Assembly: GCA_034096865.1 (NCBI GenBank)
Contig: JAWQFJ010017327.1
Coordinates: forward strand, 45,001-109,000
Length of the DNA: 64,000 nt
DNA from: Theodoxus fluviatilis
Taxonomy: Eukaryota; Mollusca; Gastropoda; Cycloneritida; Neritidae
Reading direction: 5' to 3'
A program made the translations under genes and the position numbers. Under the pieces are notes generated by a model. That model had not been told where the DNA came from. It saw only the letters and a list, made by a program, of their open reading frames with translations, and did not search any database. How positions within the stretch are numbered: position 1 is the stretch's first letter; each line of letters begins with the position of its first letter. Below are positions 1 to 10,454 of the stretch, in pieces.

Positions 1-600
1 GAAATGAATATACGCATCACGAAATTTCCTTATGTTTAAACAGGATAAATATTGCTCACATTCAAAGGTTACTTTAAAAGTCCTATAAAAACCAAATATG
101 TTGCTTTCGTCAAGTGCCGAGCTTGCAGGTAGCAGTCTCGCAGTCTTTGTTTCAAACTACGAAAGAAACTCTTCTCGTCCAATGTGCCACAGTTGTTCCA
201 TATGTAAGTGAAGCCAAAACGAGATAAACACATTTCTATTGCTGTGTGTGTGTGTGTAGGTGTGCGCGCGCGTGTGTGTGTATTTGCAAAGAAACGCACC
301 ATGACTATCAGCACACCTCAATCACACAACTTACTGAGAAAAGAAAACAAAATAGTTTAAATAAACAGTCATTGATGTTTAATATACATCTTTAAAAGTT
401 GCTCATAAACACGTTGCGTGTTCTTTTTTGACTCGCAATAGGTACAAATATAAGCTATAAAAATAACATGAGTCATAAAAATCAAATAACAGTTTGTAGT
501 GTACACTAATCGTAGTTAAGCGTGAATTTTTGGTAATTATATATTGTTCCATTCCACACTGAAGTATTTATTTACATCACTGTGCATACTTTAAAAAACA
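1..600. other. non-coding, no gene recognised
   Basis: AT-rich sequence with a short GT/GC microsatellite near 241-282. The reading frames here are short and low in complexity and none resembles a known protein. Confidence 0.6.
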
Positions 601-616
601 AACGATTTTACTGCAG

Positions 617-1403
617 AAAAGGCACAGAATAAGAATATGGGGAAAGGGATAACCTGCTACAGAAGGAATCCCAACTGCTGGATGAGGCAACAGCCGAGTA
701 GAATGCCAGACAGCAACAACTGGCAGAAAGAGACAGACTTGTCTGAGAACAAGCTATGCAGAGGATGAACAGTGGTCCGTGTAAGTAGCGAGCTATGTTC
801 ATAAATAAAAACAATCAGAACCCTGCTGCATTTTGCTCTGTGTGCTCTGTAGTCACTAAGAGGAAATCTTTTTATTAATGCTTAAATCAAACCAAAGGGC
901 ATGTTTTCGAGGCCACGGCATTGCAGTTTTACCTCACCCTGTGCACAATAATTTATTATTTGACCTTGGTATTCTTTAGATGACTCCCCCGTCTCTTGAG
1001 CACTTTTAGACTGCAAAATATTTTTGTTTCCCTAATGAATAAATGCATTAAACACATTTAACAAGTTTTAACAGGCACATGCTACAGAGTCTCTTCATTT
1101 TTAACCTGCAACAACCTCTGGCAACAATTCCGAGGAATCCAGTGAGGAAGAAGCAAGAGTTACTCTCCACCCCAAAAAGGCAGCGAAAATCAACTTCCTT
1201 GAGTGAGGACTGGCTTTCCCTCTTTGCCAACAAGGACATAATGGTCAAACAAGAGATAGAGACAAAGAAGGCACAACTTGAACTAGAGATAAAGAAACTT
1301 GAAGTAGAAGGGGAAAAAGGATGAATGAAGAAAGAGAAAAGAGGCAGCAGATGATACAGGAAATGAGAGAAAACAAGCAGAGGCTGATGGAAGGGTTGGA
1401 GTA
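617..1403 (+). pseudogene. relic of a coiled-coil protein, probably the Harbinger accessory (Myb/SANT-like) gene
   Basis: Two coding-like blocks lie on the plus strand. The first (about 617-781) reads as a charged helical sequence containing NLLQKESQLLDEATAE and RQQQLAERDRLV, with two in-frame stops, and is followed by a GT at 780. The second (about 1079-1403) contains RKKQELLSTPKRQRKSTS, then ELEIKKLEVEG, and after a one-base frame change EKRQQMIQEMRENKQRLMEG before a stop. Heptad-like Glu/Lys/Leu spacing suggests a coiled coil. PIF/Harbinger transposons carry a transposase plus a Myb/SANT-like protein whose C-terminus is often coiled. The neighbouring transposase relic on the other strand makes that the likeliest origin. 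The Myb domain itself is not visible, so the identity is inferred. Confidence 0.35.
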
Positions 1404-1559
1404 AGGAAGCAAACAAATCTTCAGCCTGCTGGAAAGGTTGATGCCGAAGCGAAGGTTTCCACATGTCCATCTTGAGTCTCTGTACATATGCATGTTTTTA
1501 CACAGTAACCAATGGCCATCAAATTGCAAATTAAGGAGGTTTGTAGCTGCACCCACTGC

Positions 1560-2627
1560 ATGCAGTCCTAGTGTGTAGCAATGGCCCCCGAAAGATGTTC
1601 CTCGAGACTGGGAGGAGCCACACCAAAGAACGATGTCGTTTCACTCCCATACAGGGTGGTGTGACAGTTCAGTTCAGTTCAGTCTCTGAACCCTGAGATG
1701 GGTTGTTGACCCATTCTGGTCATTCATGCTGGCCTGGACTTCTGGTATGACGTTTGACACTCTTAACATGGCACTATCATGTCTGCAGTCCTCAAAGGGA
1801 CAGGATAAGAACTGGCCCACCGCGATTCGTAAGAGGCGAATAACTAGGGACACCGTTACTTGATTTGCGTTTTGCTCTAGACTGTTCTAGTGATTTTCGT
1901 ACTTGATGGCCTTACATAGCCTACAAAGGCTGAGAGGCCGTAAAACACTATCCATCCGTCCATCTCTCAAAGGGGCCACGGACATTGGGTAACAAGCCAT
2001 TCGGCACCATGATAGCTTGGAATTTGAGACAATGCAACTTGTTGTGGTCACTGAAACACATCCTTTGGTTTGATATGGGTCTGCAGATCGGACGTGCAGT
2101 TCCGTCAGTGAAGCCCCAGCAGCTAGTAAGTGGTGCACCTCTGGCAGTACTGCGTCAGCGCGTATGTTTTCCAGTGGCGTGGCTGCAGCCTGCACTGTTG
2201 CTTAATTAAGGTGAGATAGGAGGTGTCTACGGCCATTGTATATTAAACATATGGTCACTATGAGTGACGGTGAGGTCTTACTCCTTCCAAAAAGTGGTAT
2301 CAGATCAACATACCGATTTGGGTGGGCAAATCTCCTCAAAAGAATACAGAGCGCTTCTATGGCCGACACTTTCAACTGATTGGTATACTCAATGACGCAA
2401 GGAAGCCTGAGAACATTGCAATGCCGGGGCAGGTGTTCTTTTTCCAAACGGAAGTTCAGTATGGCCTCCCTGTGGCCAAGATTATTAAAAGAAAAGCGAG
2501 GGACGTCTCTCAAATAGTTCTCCCATTCTTCGTCTTCTTCTTCATGGAGGAGAAAGGCTGCCAGTGCTATTTTTTTCTCCTGGCCTAACGCCCTACTTGC
2601 CAAGGAAGTGTAGAGCAGGCTACCCAT
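1560..2627 (-). pseudogene. PIF/Harbinger-type transposase relic (DDE_Tnp_4 family), split by a retroelement
   Basis: Read on the minus strand, the 2627-2202 part contains NFRLEKEHLPRHCNVLRLP, then EALCILLRRFAHPNRYVDLI and PLFGRS, the N-terminal pattern of this transposase family. A second frame (about 2115-1970) gives CWGFTDGTARPICRP, then FSDHNKLHCLKFQ and VPNGLLPNVRGPFE, which covers the first catalytic Asp region. After the inserted retroelement the frame resumes with PFEDCRHDSAMLR. A C-terminal piece near 1660-1600 resembles LYGSETTSFFGVAPPSLEE. The centre of the catalytic domain is missing, and frameshifts and stops are present, so it cannot be functional. The family assignment rests on remembered sequence patterns. 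Confidence 0.7.
1802..1965 (+). mobile_element. retroelement 3' end with ATCC tail, copy 1 (with target-site duplication)
   Basis: The block contains GCGATTCGTAAGAGGCGA, then TGGCCTTACATAGCCTAC, and ends in a degenerate ATCC repeat. Flanking CTCAAAGGGAC (1791-1801) and CTCAAAGGGGC (1966-1976) form an approximate 11-bp target-site duplication. Relatives in the window start at different internal points but share the same 3' end. That is the pattern of 5'-truncated non-LTR retroelements (a LINE 3' end or the SINE it mobilises). It sits inside the coding sequence of the Harbinger transposase relic. Confidence 0.75.
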
Positions 2628-2711
2628 CTCTGTAAATGATATACGTAGCTATAAGTAACGATTTTGGATTAGCATTCTCGAATTTCAAATAAATATCCAT
2701 TGTCTCTCAAC

Positions 2712-5700
2712 CTTCCGGTCGCCCGCCTTCTACCTCCAGTTGCTGCCTTCTACCTCCAGTTGCCTGCCTTCTACCTCCAGTTGCTGCCTTCTACCTCCAG
2801 TTGCCTACCTTCTACCTCCAGTTGCCTGCCTTCTACCTCCAGTTGCTGCTTTCTACCTCCAGTAGCCTGCCTTCTACCTCCAGTTGCTGCCTTCTACCTC
2901 CAGTTGCCCGCCTTCTATCTCCAGTTGCCTGCCCTTTGTCTCCAGTCGCTCGCCTTCTACCTCCAGTTGCCTGCCTTCTACCTCCAATTGCGGCCTTCTA
3001 CCTCCAGTTGCTGCCTTCTACCTCCAGTTGCCTGCCTTCTACCTCCAGTTGCTGCCTTCTATCTCCAGTTGCCTGCCCTTTGTCTCCAGTCGCTCGCCTT
3101 CTACCTCCAGTTGCCTGCCTTCTACCTCCAGTTGCCTGCCCTTTGTCTCCAGTCGCTCGCCTTCTACCTCCAGTTGCCTGCCTTCTACCTCCAGTTGCTG
3201 CCTTCTATCTCCAGTTGCCTGCCCTTTGTCTCCAGTTGCTGCCTTCTACCTCCAGTTGCCTGCCTTCTACCTCCAGTTGCTGCCTTGTATCTCCAGTTGC
3301 CTGCCCTTTGTCTCCAGTCGCTCGCCTTCTACCTCCAGTTGCCTGCCTTCTACATCTAGTTGCCTGCCTTCTACCTCCAGTTACCCGCCTTCTACCTCCA
3401 GTTGCCTGCCTTCTACATCTAGTTGCCTGCCTTCTACCTCCAGTTACCCGCCTTCTACCTCCAGTTGTCCGCCTTCTACCTCCAGTGGCCTGCCTTCTAC
3501 CTCCAGTTGCCCGCCTTCTACCTCCAGTTGTCTGCCTTCTACCTCCAGTTGCCCGCCTTCTACCTCCAGTTGCCTGCCTTCTACATCCAGTTGCCTGCCC
3601 TTTGTCTCCAGTCGCTCGCCTTCTACCTCCAGTTGCCTGCCTTCTACCTCCAGTTGCCCGCCTTCTACCTCCAGTTTCCCGCCCTCTACCTCCAGTTGGT
3701 TGCCTTCTACATCTAGTTGCCTGCCTTCTACCTCCAGTTGCCCGCCCTCTACCTCCAGTTGGTTGCCTTCTACATCTAGTTGCCTGCCTTCTACATCTAG
3801 TTGCCTGCCTTCTACCTCCAGTTTCCCGCCCTCTACCTCATGTTGGTTGCCTTCTACATATAGTTGCCTGCCTTCTACCTCCAGTTTCCCGCCCTCTACC
3901 TCCAGTTGGTTGCCTTCTACATCTAGTTGCCTGCCTTCTACCTCCAGTTGCCCGCCCTCTACCTCCAGTTGGTTGCCTTCTACATCTAGTTGCCTGCCTT
4001 CTACCTCCAGTTGCCTGCCTTCTACATCTAGTTGCCCGCCTTCTACCTCCAGTTGCCTGCCTTCTACATCTAGTTGCCTGCCTTCTACCTCCAGTTGCCC
4101 GCCCTCTACCTCCAGTTGGTTGCCTTCTACCTCCAGTTGCCTACCTTCTACCTCCAGTTGCCTGCCCTTTGTCTCCAGTCGCTCGCCTTCTATCTCCAGT
4201 TGCCCGCCTTCTACCTCCAGTTGCTGCCTTCTACCTCCAGTTGCCTGCCCTTTGTCTCCAGTCGCTCGCCTTCTACATCCAGTCGCCCGCCTTCTACCTC
4301 CAGTTGCTGCCTTCTACCTCCAGTTGCCTGCCCTTTGTCTCCAGTCGCCCGCCTTCTACCTCCCGTTGGTTGCCTTCAACCTCCAGCTGCCTACCTTCTA
4401 CCTCCAGTTGCCTGCCCTTTGTCTCCAGTCGCCCGCCATCTATCTCCCGTTGCTGCTTTCTACCTCCAGTTGCCTGCCCTTTGTCTCCAGTCGCTCGCCT
4501 TCTATCTCCAGTTGCGTGCCCTTTGTCTCCAGTTGCTGCCTTCTACCTCCAGTCGCTCGCCTTCTACCTCCAGTTGCCTGCCTTCTACCTCCAATTGCGG
4601 CCTTCTACCTCCAGTTGCTGCCTTCTACCTCCAGTTGCCTGCCTTCTACCTCCAGTTGCTGCCTTCTATCTCCAGTTGCCTGCCCTTTGTCTCCAGTTGC
4701 TGCCTTCTACCTCCAGTTGCCTGCCTTCTACCTCCAGTTGCTGCCTTGTATCTCCAGTTGCCTGCCCTTTGTCTCCAGTCGCTCGCCTTCTACCTCCAGT
4801 TGCCTGCCTTCTACATCTAGTTGCCTGCCTTCTACCTCCAGTTGCCCGCCTTCTACCTCCAGTTGTCCGCCTTCTACCTCCAGTGGCCTGCCTTCTACCT
4901 CCAGTTGCCCGCCTTCTACCTCCAGTTGTCTGCCTTCTACCTCCAGTTGCCCGCCTTCTACCTCCAGTTGCCCGCCTTCTACCTCCAGTTGTCTGCCTTC
5001 TACCTCCAGTTGCCCGCCTTCTACCTCCAGTTTCCCGCCCTCTACCTCCAGTTGGTTGCCTTCTACATCTAGTTGCCTGCCTTCTACCTCCAGTTGCCCG
5101 CCCTCTACCTCCAGTTGGTTGCCTTCTACCTCCAGTTGCCTACCTTCTACCTCCACTTGCCTGCCCTTTGTCTCCAGTCGCTCGCCTTCTACATCCAGTC
5201 GCCCGCCTTCTACCTCCAGTTGCTGCCTTCTACCTCCAGTTGCCTGCCCTTTGTCTCCAGTCGCCCGCCTTCTACCTCCCGTTGGTTGCCTTCTACCTCC
5301 AGTTGCTGCCTTCTACCTCCAGTTGCCTGCCCTTTATCTCCAGTCGCTCGCCTTCTACCTCCAGTTGCCTGCCCTTTGTCTCCAGTCGCCCGCCTTCTAT
5401 CTCCAGTTGCTGCTTTCTACCTCCAGTTGCCTGCCTTCTATCTCCAGTTGCTGCCTTCTACCTCCAGTTGCCTGCCCTTTGTCTCCAGTCGCTCGCCTTC
5501 TACCTCCAGTTGCCTGCCTTCTATCTCCAGTTGCTGCCTTCTACCTCCAGTTGCTGCCTTCTACCTCCAGTTGCCTGCCCTTTGTCTCCAGTCGCTCGCC
5601 TTCTATCTCCAGTTGCTGCTTTCTACCTCCAGTTGCCTGCCCTTTGTTTCCAGTCGCTCGCCTTCTACCTCCAGTTGCCTGCCTTCTATCTCCAGTTGCT

Positions 5701-5790
5701 GCCTTCTACCTCCAGTCGCCCACCCTCTATCTCCAGTGGCCCGCCCTCTACCTCCGGTCGCCCGCCCTCTACCGCCGGTCGCCCGCCCTC
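2712..5790. repeat. 3-kb minisatellite, 20/21-bp unit
   Basis: About 150 head-to-tail units of the type CTGCCTTCTACCTCCAGTTG, with an extra C in many copies giving 21 bp. A recurrent variant reads TGCCCTTTGTCTCCAGTCGC. Units of 20 and 21 bp are mixed, so the array does not keep one reading frame. A rare variant with CCAATTGCGG appears near 2990 and again near 4590 in the same unit context, showing a higher-order duplication of about 1.6 kb. All three plus-strand frames are open for long distances only because the unit contains no stop triplet. I do not regard this as a protein gene. Confidence 0.95.
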
Positions 5791-5875
5791 TGTCTCCAGC
5801 AACCCCTCCAAAGAGAATGTGGAGGCCATGGATGAGTTCTCCTCAGCAGGCGCCACAAAGTCCTGTCCATTTTTC

Positions 5876-6040
5876 GTTTCCATGAGGTAGGAATATTGCT
5901 TTTTCTTTCTATGCATTACAAAGACACTTATAGGTTGACTGAATATATAGGAACACCACTATCTGTTTCCGTGAGGTAAGAACCACTGCTTTTTCTTTGT
6001 ATGCATTAGAAAGACATTTACAGTTAAGACTGAATAGGCA
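5876..6040. repeat. tandem duplication of about 90 bp
   Basis: Two diverged copies start with GTTTCCATGAGGTAGGAA and GTTTCCGTGAGGTAAGAA and share CTGCTTTTTCTTTGTATGCATT-like cores (first copy about 5876-5951, second about 5967-6040). Just upstream, the end of the minisatellite runs into a short open stretch (SKENVEAMDEFSSAG) ending near a possible GT donor, whose meaning is unknown. Confidence 0.6.
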
Positions 6041-6044
6041 AAGA

Positions 6045-7398
6045 CCCTATGGGACATTCTCATTAACGTACCCTGCAGGAGTTATCTTCGGCGCTCTCTG
6101 TCGAAAAACAACGCGTTAGGTAGAATCACCTAGTTCCGGTCGATTCTCGAAGCGTCTGCACTGAATAGATATTTGCTAGATCGCTCAAAGTACATGCATG
6201 TGGGGGTGGAAAACAGTACTGTGTCATGTAAAGCTCGAATGAGAAGCAGCAGATAACTGTTTAGTTCTGGCTTGAATTGACAATTTCGTTTCCTTGGTCT
6301 GGCGAGGACCGAAAATTCACTATCAAATCGAGTCGAGTGATCAACTTGCCCGCACGGCGTAATGTATAGCCTTTAGGCCTAACTTGTAAGATCGGGTCGA
6401 TAATGACAAGAAAATGGCATTAAAACACAAAAAAGTTTAATTACAACTAAAATCACCGATTATATTAATAAGTGACTATTTTTACACTTACAGCTAGTAC
6501 TCAAACTTTACAACGCAAACAAAACACACCTGCGGGGAGTGTCGTGGTCTCGCAATCGCATCAAAACTCGATGCACGAGTGATCGTTTCACTATCTGATA
6601 CGACATGGTATTCCAGCAAACAAGCAACTACTGCAACTTCATGAAGTTATTGAAATCTCAAAGTGTGATGTCAGACATCGATTGACCGATCGAATTCGAC
6701 TGCAGCTGCCGAATCAAACGTAAGCGCTGCCCCCAAGCTCGATCGTTTAAGTTGCTTGTGATCGTTTCACTATCTGATCCGACAATAATTACTAAACATT
6801 GATATCAAAAGCACTATTAAAAATTTTTGGCGGGTGGTCTACCCCGCACAACTAAAATCTACGGTTAATAATATCATCTCCACAAGCCGAACTACGTGAA
6901 GTTATACATTACACCGATACGAGTGCGCGCAAGTTGATCGACTGGATGATAGTGAATTTTCGGTCCTCGCCAGACCAGGCCGGGAAACGAAATTGTCAAT
7001 TCAAGCCAGAACTAAACAGTTATCTGCTGCTACTCATTCGAGCTTTACATGAAACAGTATATCACACTAGCTCGATCGTCTGCTAGCGTATAGTGACTTT
7101 GGTTCGATCGCGTACGTCTGCTAGCCAGCTATAAGTTATAACTACGTACGGTGAGGTTTGTTTACTTATCTTCTGTGGGTTTTGAGCAGAAAGTATACGT
7201 TAAAACTGTCTAATATGACTATTTTCGATTAGTTTTTAATCTAATTAATCTTTTTGCATGCTTTAATGTCATCCTTTTGCCACGATCTAGCGATCATCCC
7301 ATGAGCTTCTATTTTAACCAGTCTACCGGAACTAAGGGACGTAAAGGGACAAAACTGGGGCTGTATTTCCGTTTCAGAAGTGAGAATGTCCCATAGGG
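6045..7398. mobile_element. non-autonomous DNA transposon with perfect 18-bp TIRs and long internal inverted arms
   Basis: The ends are CCCTATGGGACATTCTCA at 6045-6062 and its exact reverse complement at 7381-7398. Inside, 6219-6325 and 6945-7052 form an inverted repeat of about 100 bp (containing TTAGTTCTGGCTTGAATTGA and complement). Flanking sections at 6340-6365 and 6905-6935 also pair. There is no transposase frame. The left part matches the block at 8953-9540, which continues into coding sequence, so this is a shortened family member. No clear target-site duplication is visible and the superfamily is not assigned. Confidence 0.75.
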
Positions 7399-7797
7399 AG
7401 GTCTGGCGTATCATCCCGAAGACACTACTTTTTTCTAGTATATTTCAGCACCGTCACAACATAAGAAAAGTTTGTCACATTCTGTTGTCCAGCTAAGGAA
7501 GTTACCAGAAAATCAAAGAACTTGCGAGACACGTGGGTGCGGAAGAAGACAAAGACGGGGGAACTGCCCAGCGGAAGTGGGCGAAAGGAAATAACCTCCT
7601 GGCATAAGATGGGTTTTTAAAAATAGAAAAAGCTAGTTCCTATCCCAAAAAAAATCAGTCTCTCTTTTGCAGGAAACCACCCATACACGTCACACAGTCA
7701 CTGGTGTCCTCCTCGCTTAACTAGATCATGCAGCCGAGACAGCTCTCCCTGAGGAGACACATATTCAGAAAACATATCCATGTGTACATGTATAGTT
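7399..7797. other. non-coding, nothing recognised
   Basis: Unique-looking sequence between two transposons. No open frame of note, no repeat and no RNA gene was seen. Confidence 0.5.
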
Positions 7798-7800
7798 CTG

Positions 7801-8034
7801 GGCCCGTATTCACGACGGCGATTTATCGGCGATTTATTTTAACTCCGATTTATCTCTAAACTCAGACGATTCCAACTGCCTGTTCCGCTCTCCCTTGGCT
7901 GGAAACCAGTATATATAGCAAAGCGCAACCTAGGATCCTCTGACGAGCGTACCTTATCTAACCGATCAAGATAACGCGGGGCTAGGGGATAAATCGAGTG
8001 TTAAAAAGATAAATCGTCGTTGTGAATACAGGCC
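7801..8034 (+). mobile_element. GGCCCGTATTC-type MITE, copy 1
   Basis: Terminal inverted repeats GGCCCGTATTCACGACGGCG and its near complement at the right end. Internal AACCTAGGATCCTCTGACGA is shared with the other copies. CTG precedes the element and CTG follows it (7798-7800, 8035-8037), suggesting a 3-bp target-site duplication. No coding capacity. Confidence 0.8.
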
Positions 8035-8037
8035 CTG

Positions 8038-8252
8038 GCCCGTATCCAGAACGGCGATTTATCTTTTTAACACTCGATTTATCCCCTAACCCCGCGCTAT
8101 CTTGATCGGTTAGATAAGGTACGCTCGTCAGAGGATCCTAGGTTGCGCTTTGCTATATATATATTGGTTTCCAGCCAAGGGAGAGCGGAACGGAATCGTC
8201 TGAGTTGAGAGATAAATCGGGGTTAAAATAACTCGCCGTTCTGGATACGGGC
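8038..8252 (-). mobile_element. GGCCCGTATTC-type MITE, copy 2, inverted next to copy 1
   Basis: Same family as the preceding element but in the opposite direction, with ends GCCCGTATCCAGAACGGCG and its complement. The two abut with only a shared CTG between them, making an imperfect palindrome of about 450 bp. The right flank is ATG, so a CTG duplication is not preserved. Confidence 0.8.
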
Positions 8253-8952
8253 ATGTCTGCAGCGCTTTCACTGTGTCAGTGTGTGTGTTGCTTCCCAGTC
8301 GTCGAACACGGGTCAGTCCATGTTGATCAGATTGTTCGCATTCTCCTCGCCAGTTCCCTGGCACGACGTCTCTGTCTCCATCCTCACTGTCAAGAAGCCA
8401 GGTGGACAAAAAGTTTTCTCCCTGTTGGTAAGCTCTCGTCTCTAGTAGTGTGCGTCTTAAATGTCTGTCACTATGTTTGTTGTGAGGTACCAGTGAGGAT
8501 TGATGAAGATGCCCAGTGATCAGGGGGTAAAGTGTAAGCGGTTTGAGACCCAGACAAAGGGTGTAAGTCGCTATAAAAAACCACACCTTTACCTTTACCT
8601 TTTTAGTTGTGGAGCGCCCCACACGCTTTAGTAATACGTAGGTAAAAGTTGGACCGCCGGATTCCAGGAGACAAAACAAACAATGATCACAAAGATCACT
8701 TGAAAGGTGTTGGAATCATTGGTTTAGTTAGTTTCTATACTACATCAGTGATTTCAACACCTTCCAGTGATCTTTGTGACCATTATTCGCTTTGGTAATG
8801 GCCGGAGAAGAGTTCACCTGGGGCCATATGGTAATTAGCAGCGCAGCCATGATCGTAGCAATTGTAGAGGGTCTTTGATCGTAGGTTACACAACTTCCGG
8901 TGCTATAGTTTATGTTGGGGTACGTTTCGGGCCTGTGGCAAAAGGGTGGAAT
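8253..8952. other. non-coding; short inverted repeat at 8683-8783
   Basis: GATCACAAAGATCACTTGAA near 8683 pairs imperfectly with the stretch ending CCAGTGATCTTTGTGACC near 8784, with about 45 bp between the arms. The rest shows no gene or recognisable element. Confidence 0.5.
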
Positions 8953-9528
8953 TAAAGCATGCAAAAAGGTTAATTAGATTTAAAAAACTATTCAAAAATA
9001 GTCACAATAGACTATTGTAACGTATAACTTCTGCACAAAACTCGCAGAAGATAAGTAAACAAACCACACCGTACGTACTTAGCAGACGAACACGATCGAA
9101 CAGTAGCCACTACGCCAGCAGACGATCGAGCTAGTGTGATATAATGTTTCGTGTAAAGCTCGAATGAGTGGCAGCAAATAACTGTTTAGTTCTGGCTTGA
9201 ATTGACAATTTTGTTTCCCTGGTCTGGTGAGGACAGAAAATTCACGATCATCGAGTCGATGAGTGCACGATCAACTTGCCCCGCATTCGGCGCAATGTGA
9301 CGTGTAAGATGATGACAAGAAAATGGCATTAAAGCACAAAACAAAGTTTCATAACAACCAAAATCACCGATTACATTAATAACTGACCATTTTTACACTT
9401 ACAGCTATATGTGCTCAAACCTTACAAAGCAAACAAAACACACTGCAGGGAGTGTCCCGGACACGCATCAAAACTAAGTGCACGAGTGATCATTTCGCTT
9501 TGCTCTCATTTGTTTCATCTGCTCCGAC

Positions 9529-9760
9529 ATGGTAAGCTGGCTATGCCAAGAAACCAATATCTAAATCGGAGTTAGTTGATACATTTTTCTTTCTTAGGTG
9601 ATGTCTGCGAGAAAGAAAACGCGTTACGTTGATTCTCTCAAGCCCGATGCCCGTCGACGTTACCTCAACAAAAGTGAGGTGATCGGTCTAGTGGTTTTTG
9701 TGCTCAGTGGCCTTACACAGCCTACAAAGGCTGAGTGATAGGCCGTAAAACTCCATCAAT

Positions 9761-9795
<35 letters not shown>

Positions 9796-9960
9796 CCCCT
9801 ACCAGCTGACAAAGGACCAACTTGATCCGGAATTGAGGAACATTCCGCCAATGAGTGCCACGGACATATTTAATTGTTGTACTCGGAACATCGGCGTACA
9901 CGTTGGAAGAGTTCAAGAATTATAGGTCTTTGGAAGCATATCGATTCTTCATAGCAGGAT
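9529..9960 (+). pseudogene. N-terminal fragment of a transposon protein, split by a retroelement
   Basis: ATG at 9529-9531 is followed at once by a GTAAGC donor. An acceptor ends at 9597 and the frame continues as VMSARKKTRYVDSLKPDARR then RYLNKSEVIGLV, where a retroelement is inserted. Beyond it the sequence resumes as PYQLTKDQLDPELRNIPPM, SATDIFN and, after a frame change, TSAYTLEEFKNYRSLEAYRF with FIAGFVGDVC, ending at a stop. The pattern (DPY, then a -YLV-SAYT-E- stretch, then -SLEAY- and -G-V-DV-) recalls the N-terminus of large uncharacterised invertebrate proteins linked to DNA transposons and YqaJ/SWIM domains. I recall this pattern but cannot verify it. The rest of the gene is absent. 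Confidence 0.5.
9687..9795 (+). mobile_element. retroelement 3' end with ATCC tail, copy 2
   Basis: Strongly 5'-truncated copy that begins near TTTTTGTGCTCAGTGGCC, contains the conserved AGCCTACAAAGGCTGA hairpin and ends in about seven ATCC units. It interrupts the preceding transposon-protein frame. Confidence 0.75.
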
Positions 9961-9990
9961 TCGTGGGAGATGTCTGCTGATTCTCGCCGG

Positions 9991-10454
9991 GTGTTTGTCT
10001 CGAAGGTCAGATCTATTCCGTAAATCTTCCCCCCCCCCATCCTATTCGTCTAGCATCGATCGCGGTCACCCTGTGCGCAATCGGGCCTTGATTGGTTTTC
10101 TCTGATAGTATAAAGTAGTAGGAGCGTTTGACTCCTTTTTATTTGTCTTTTTGTTGGCTGTTAAAACAATCTTTAACGCAGCAAGAAGTCGGCATGGTTG
10201 CACGTCTCCCGTACACAGCTTAGCAGACAGCGCTCGCCTCCTACCAACATGGCTGAAAGCACGTGGCGTCTACAAATAACTCCGGAAGTGACGACAACGC
10301 GTCTCCGGCCTATATACGTGCGTTCATGGACACTAGTGTCCATGGTGCGTTTGACTGTACATGAACTTGCAATGATTGGTCCTCAGAAAAGACGCCACCT
10401 TGCGGCGAGTATACCAAAGGCGCTTTCTATGATGCGCCTTGCTCAACTCAGTCT
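9991..10454. other. non-coding with a 20-bp perfect palindrome
   Basis: Contains a short poly-C run near 10030 and CATGGACACTAGTGTCCATG at 10325-10344, which is its own reverse complement. The 110-codon frame around it has no recognisable similarity. Confidence 0.5.

Larger units (their letters stand above)
8953..9990 (+). mobile_element. 5' portion of a coding relative of the 6045-7398 transposon
   Basis: From about 8953 the sequence matches the right part of the 6045-7398 element in reverse complement, and from about 9170 to 9450 it matches its left part directly (shared TTAGTTCTGGCTTGAATTGA and CTTACAGCTA). Unlike that element it continues into a start codon, a small intron and a protein-coding stretch. 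The right terminus is not visible and appears lost. Confidence 0.55.

Noticed and set aside
1801..1965. tRNA-derived SINE head in the ATCC-tailed retroelement
   Set aside because: No convincing A and B box pair was seen, and 5' ends differ between copies. LINE 3' ends remain the simpler reading.
4728..5156. Minus-strand frame with LEVEGGQLEVEGRQ repeats resembling a repetitive protein
   Set aside because: It is the complement of the same minisatellite and open only where units happen to be 21 bp. Its likeness to a LEVEG stretch at 1300 is short and probably coincidental.
2801..5890. Plus-strand frames of about 1,000 codons rich in Ser, Pro, Leu and Cys
   Set aside because: They are produced by a stop-free 20/21-bp minisatellite. 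All three frames are open and mixed unit lengths destroy any periodic protein frame.
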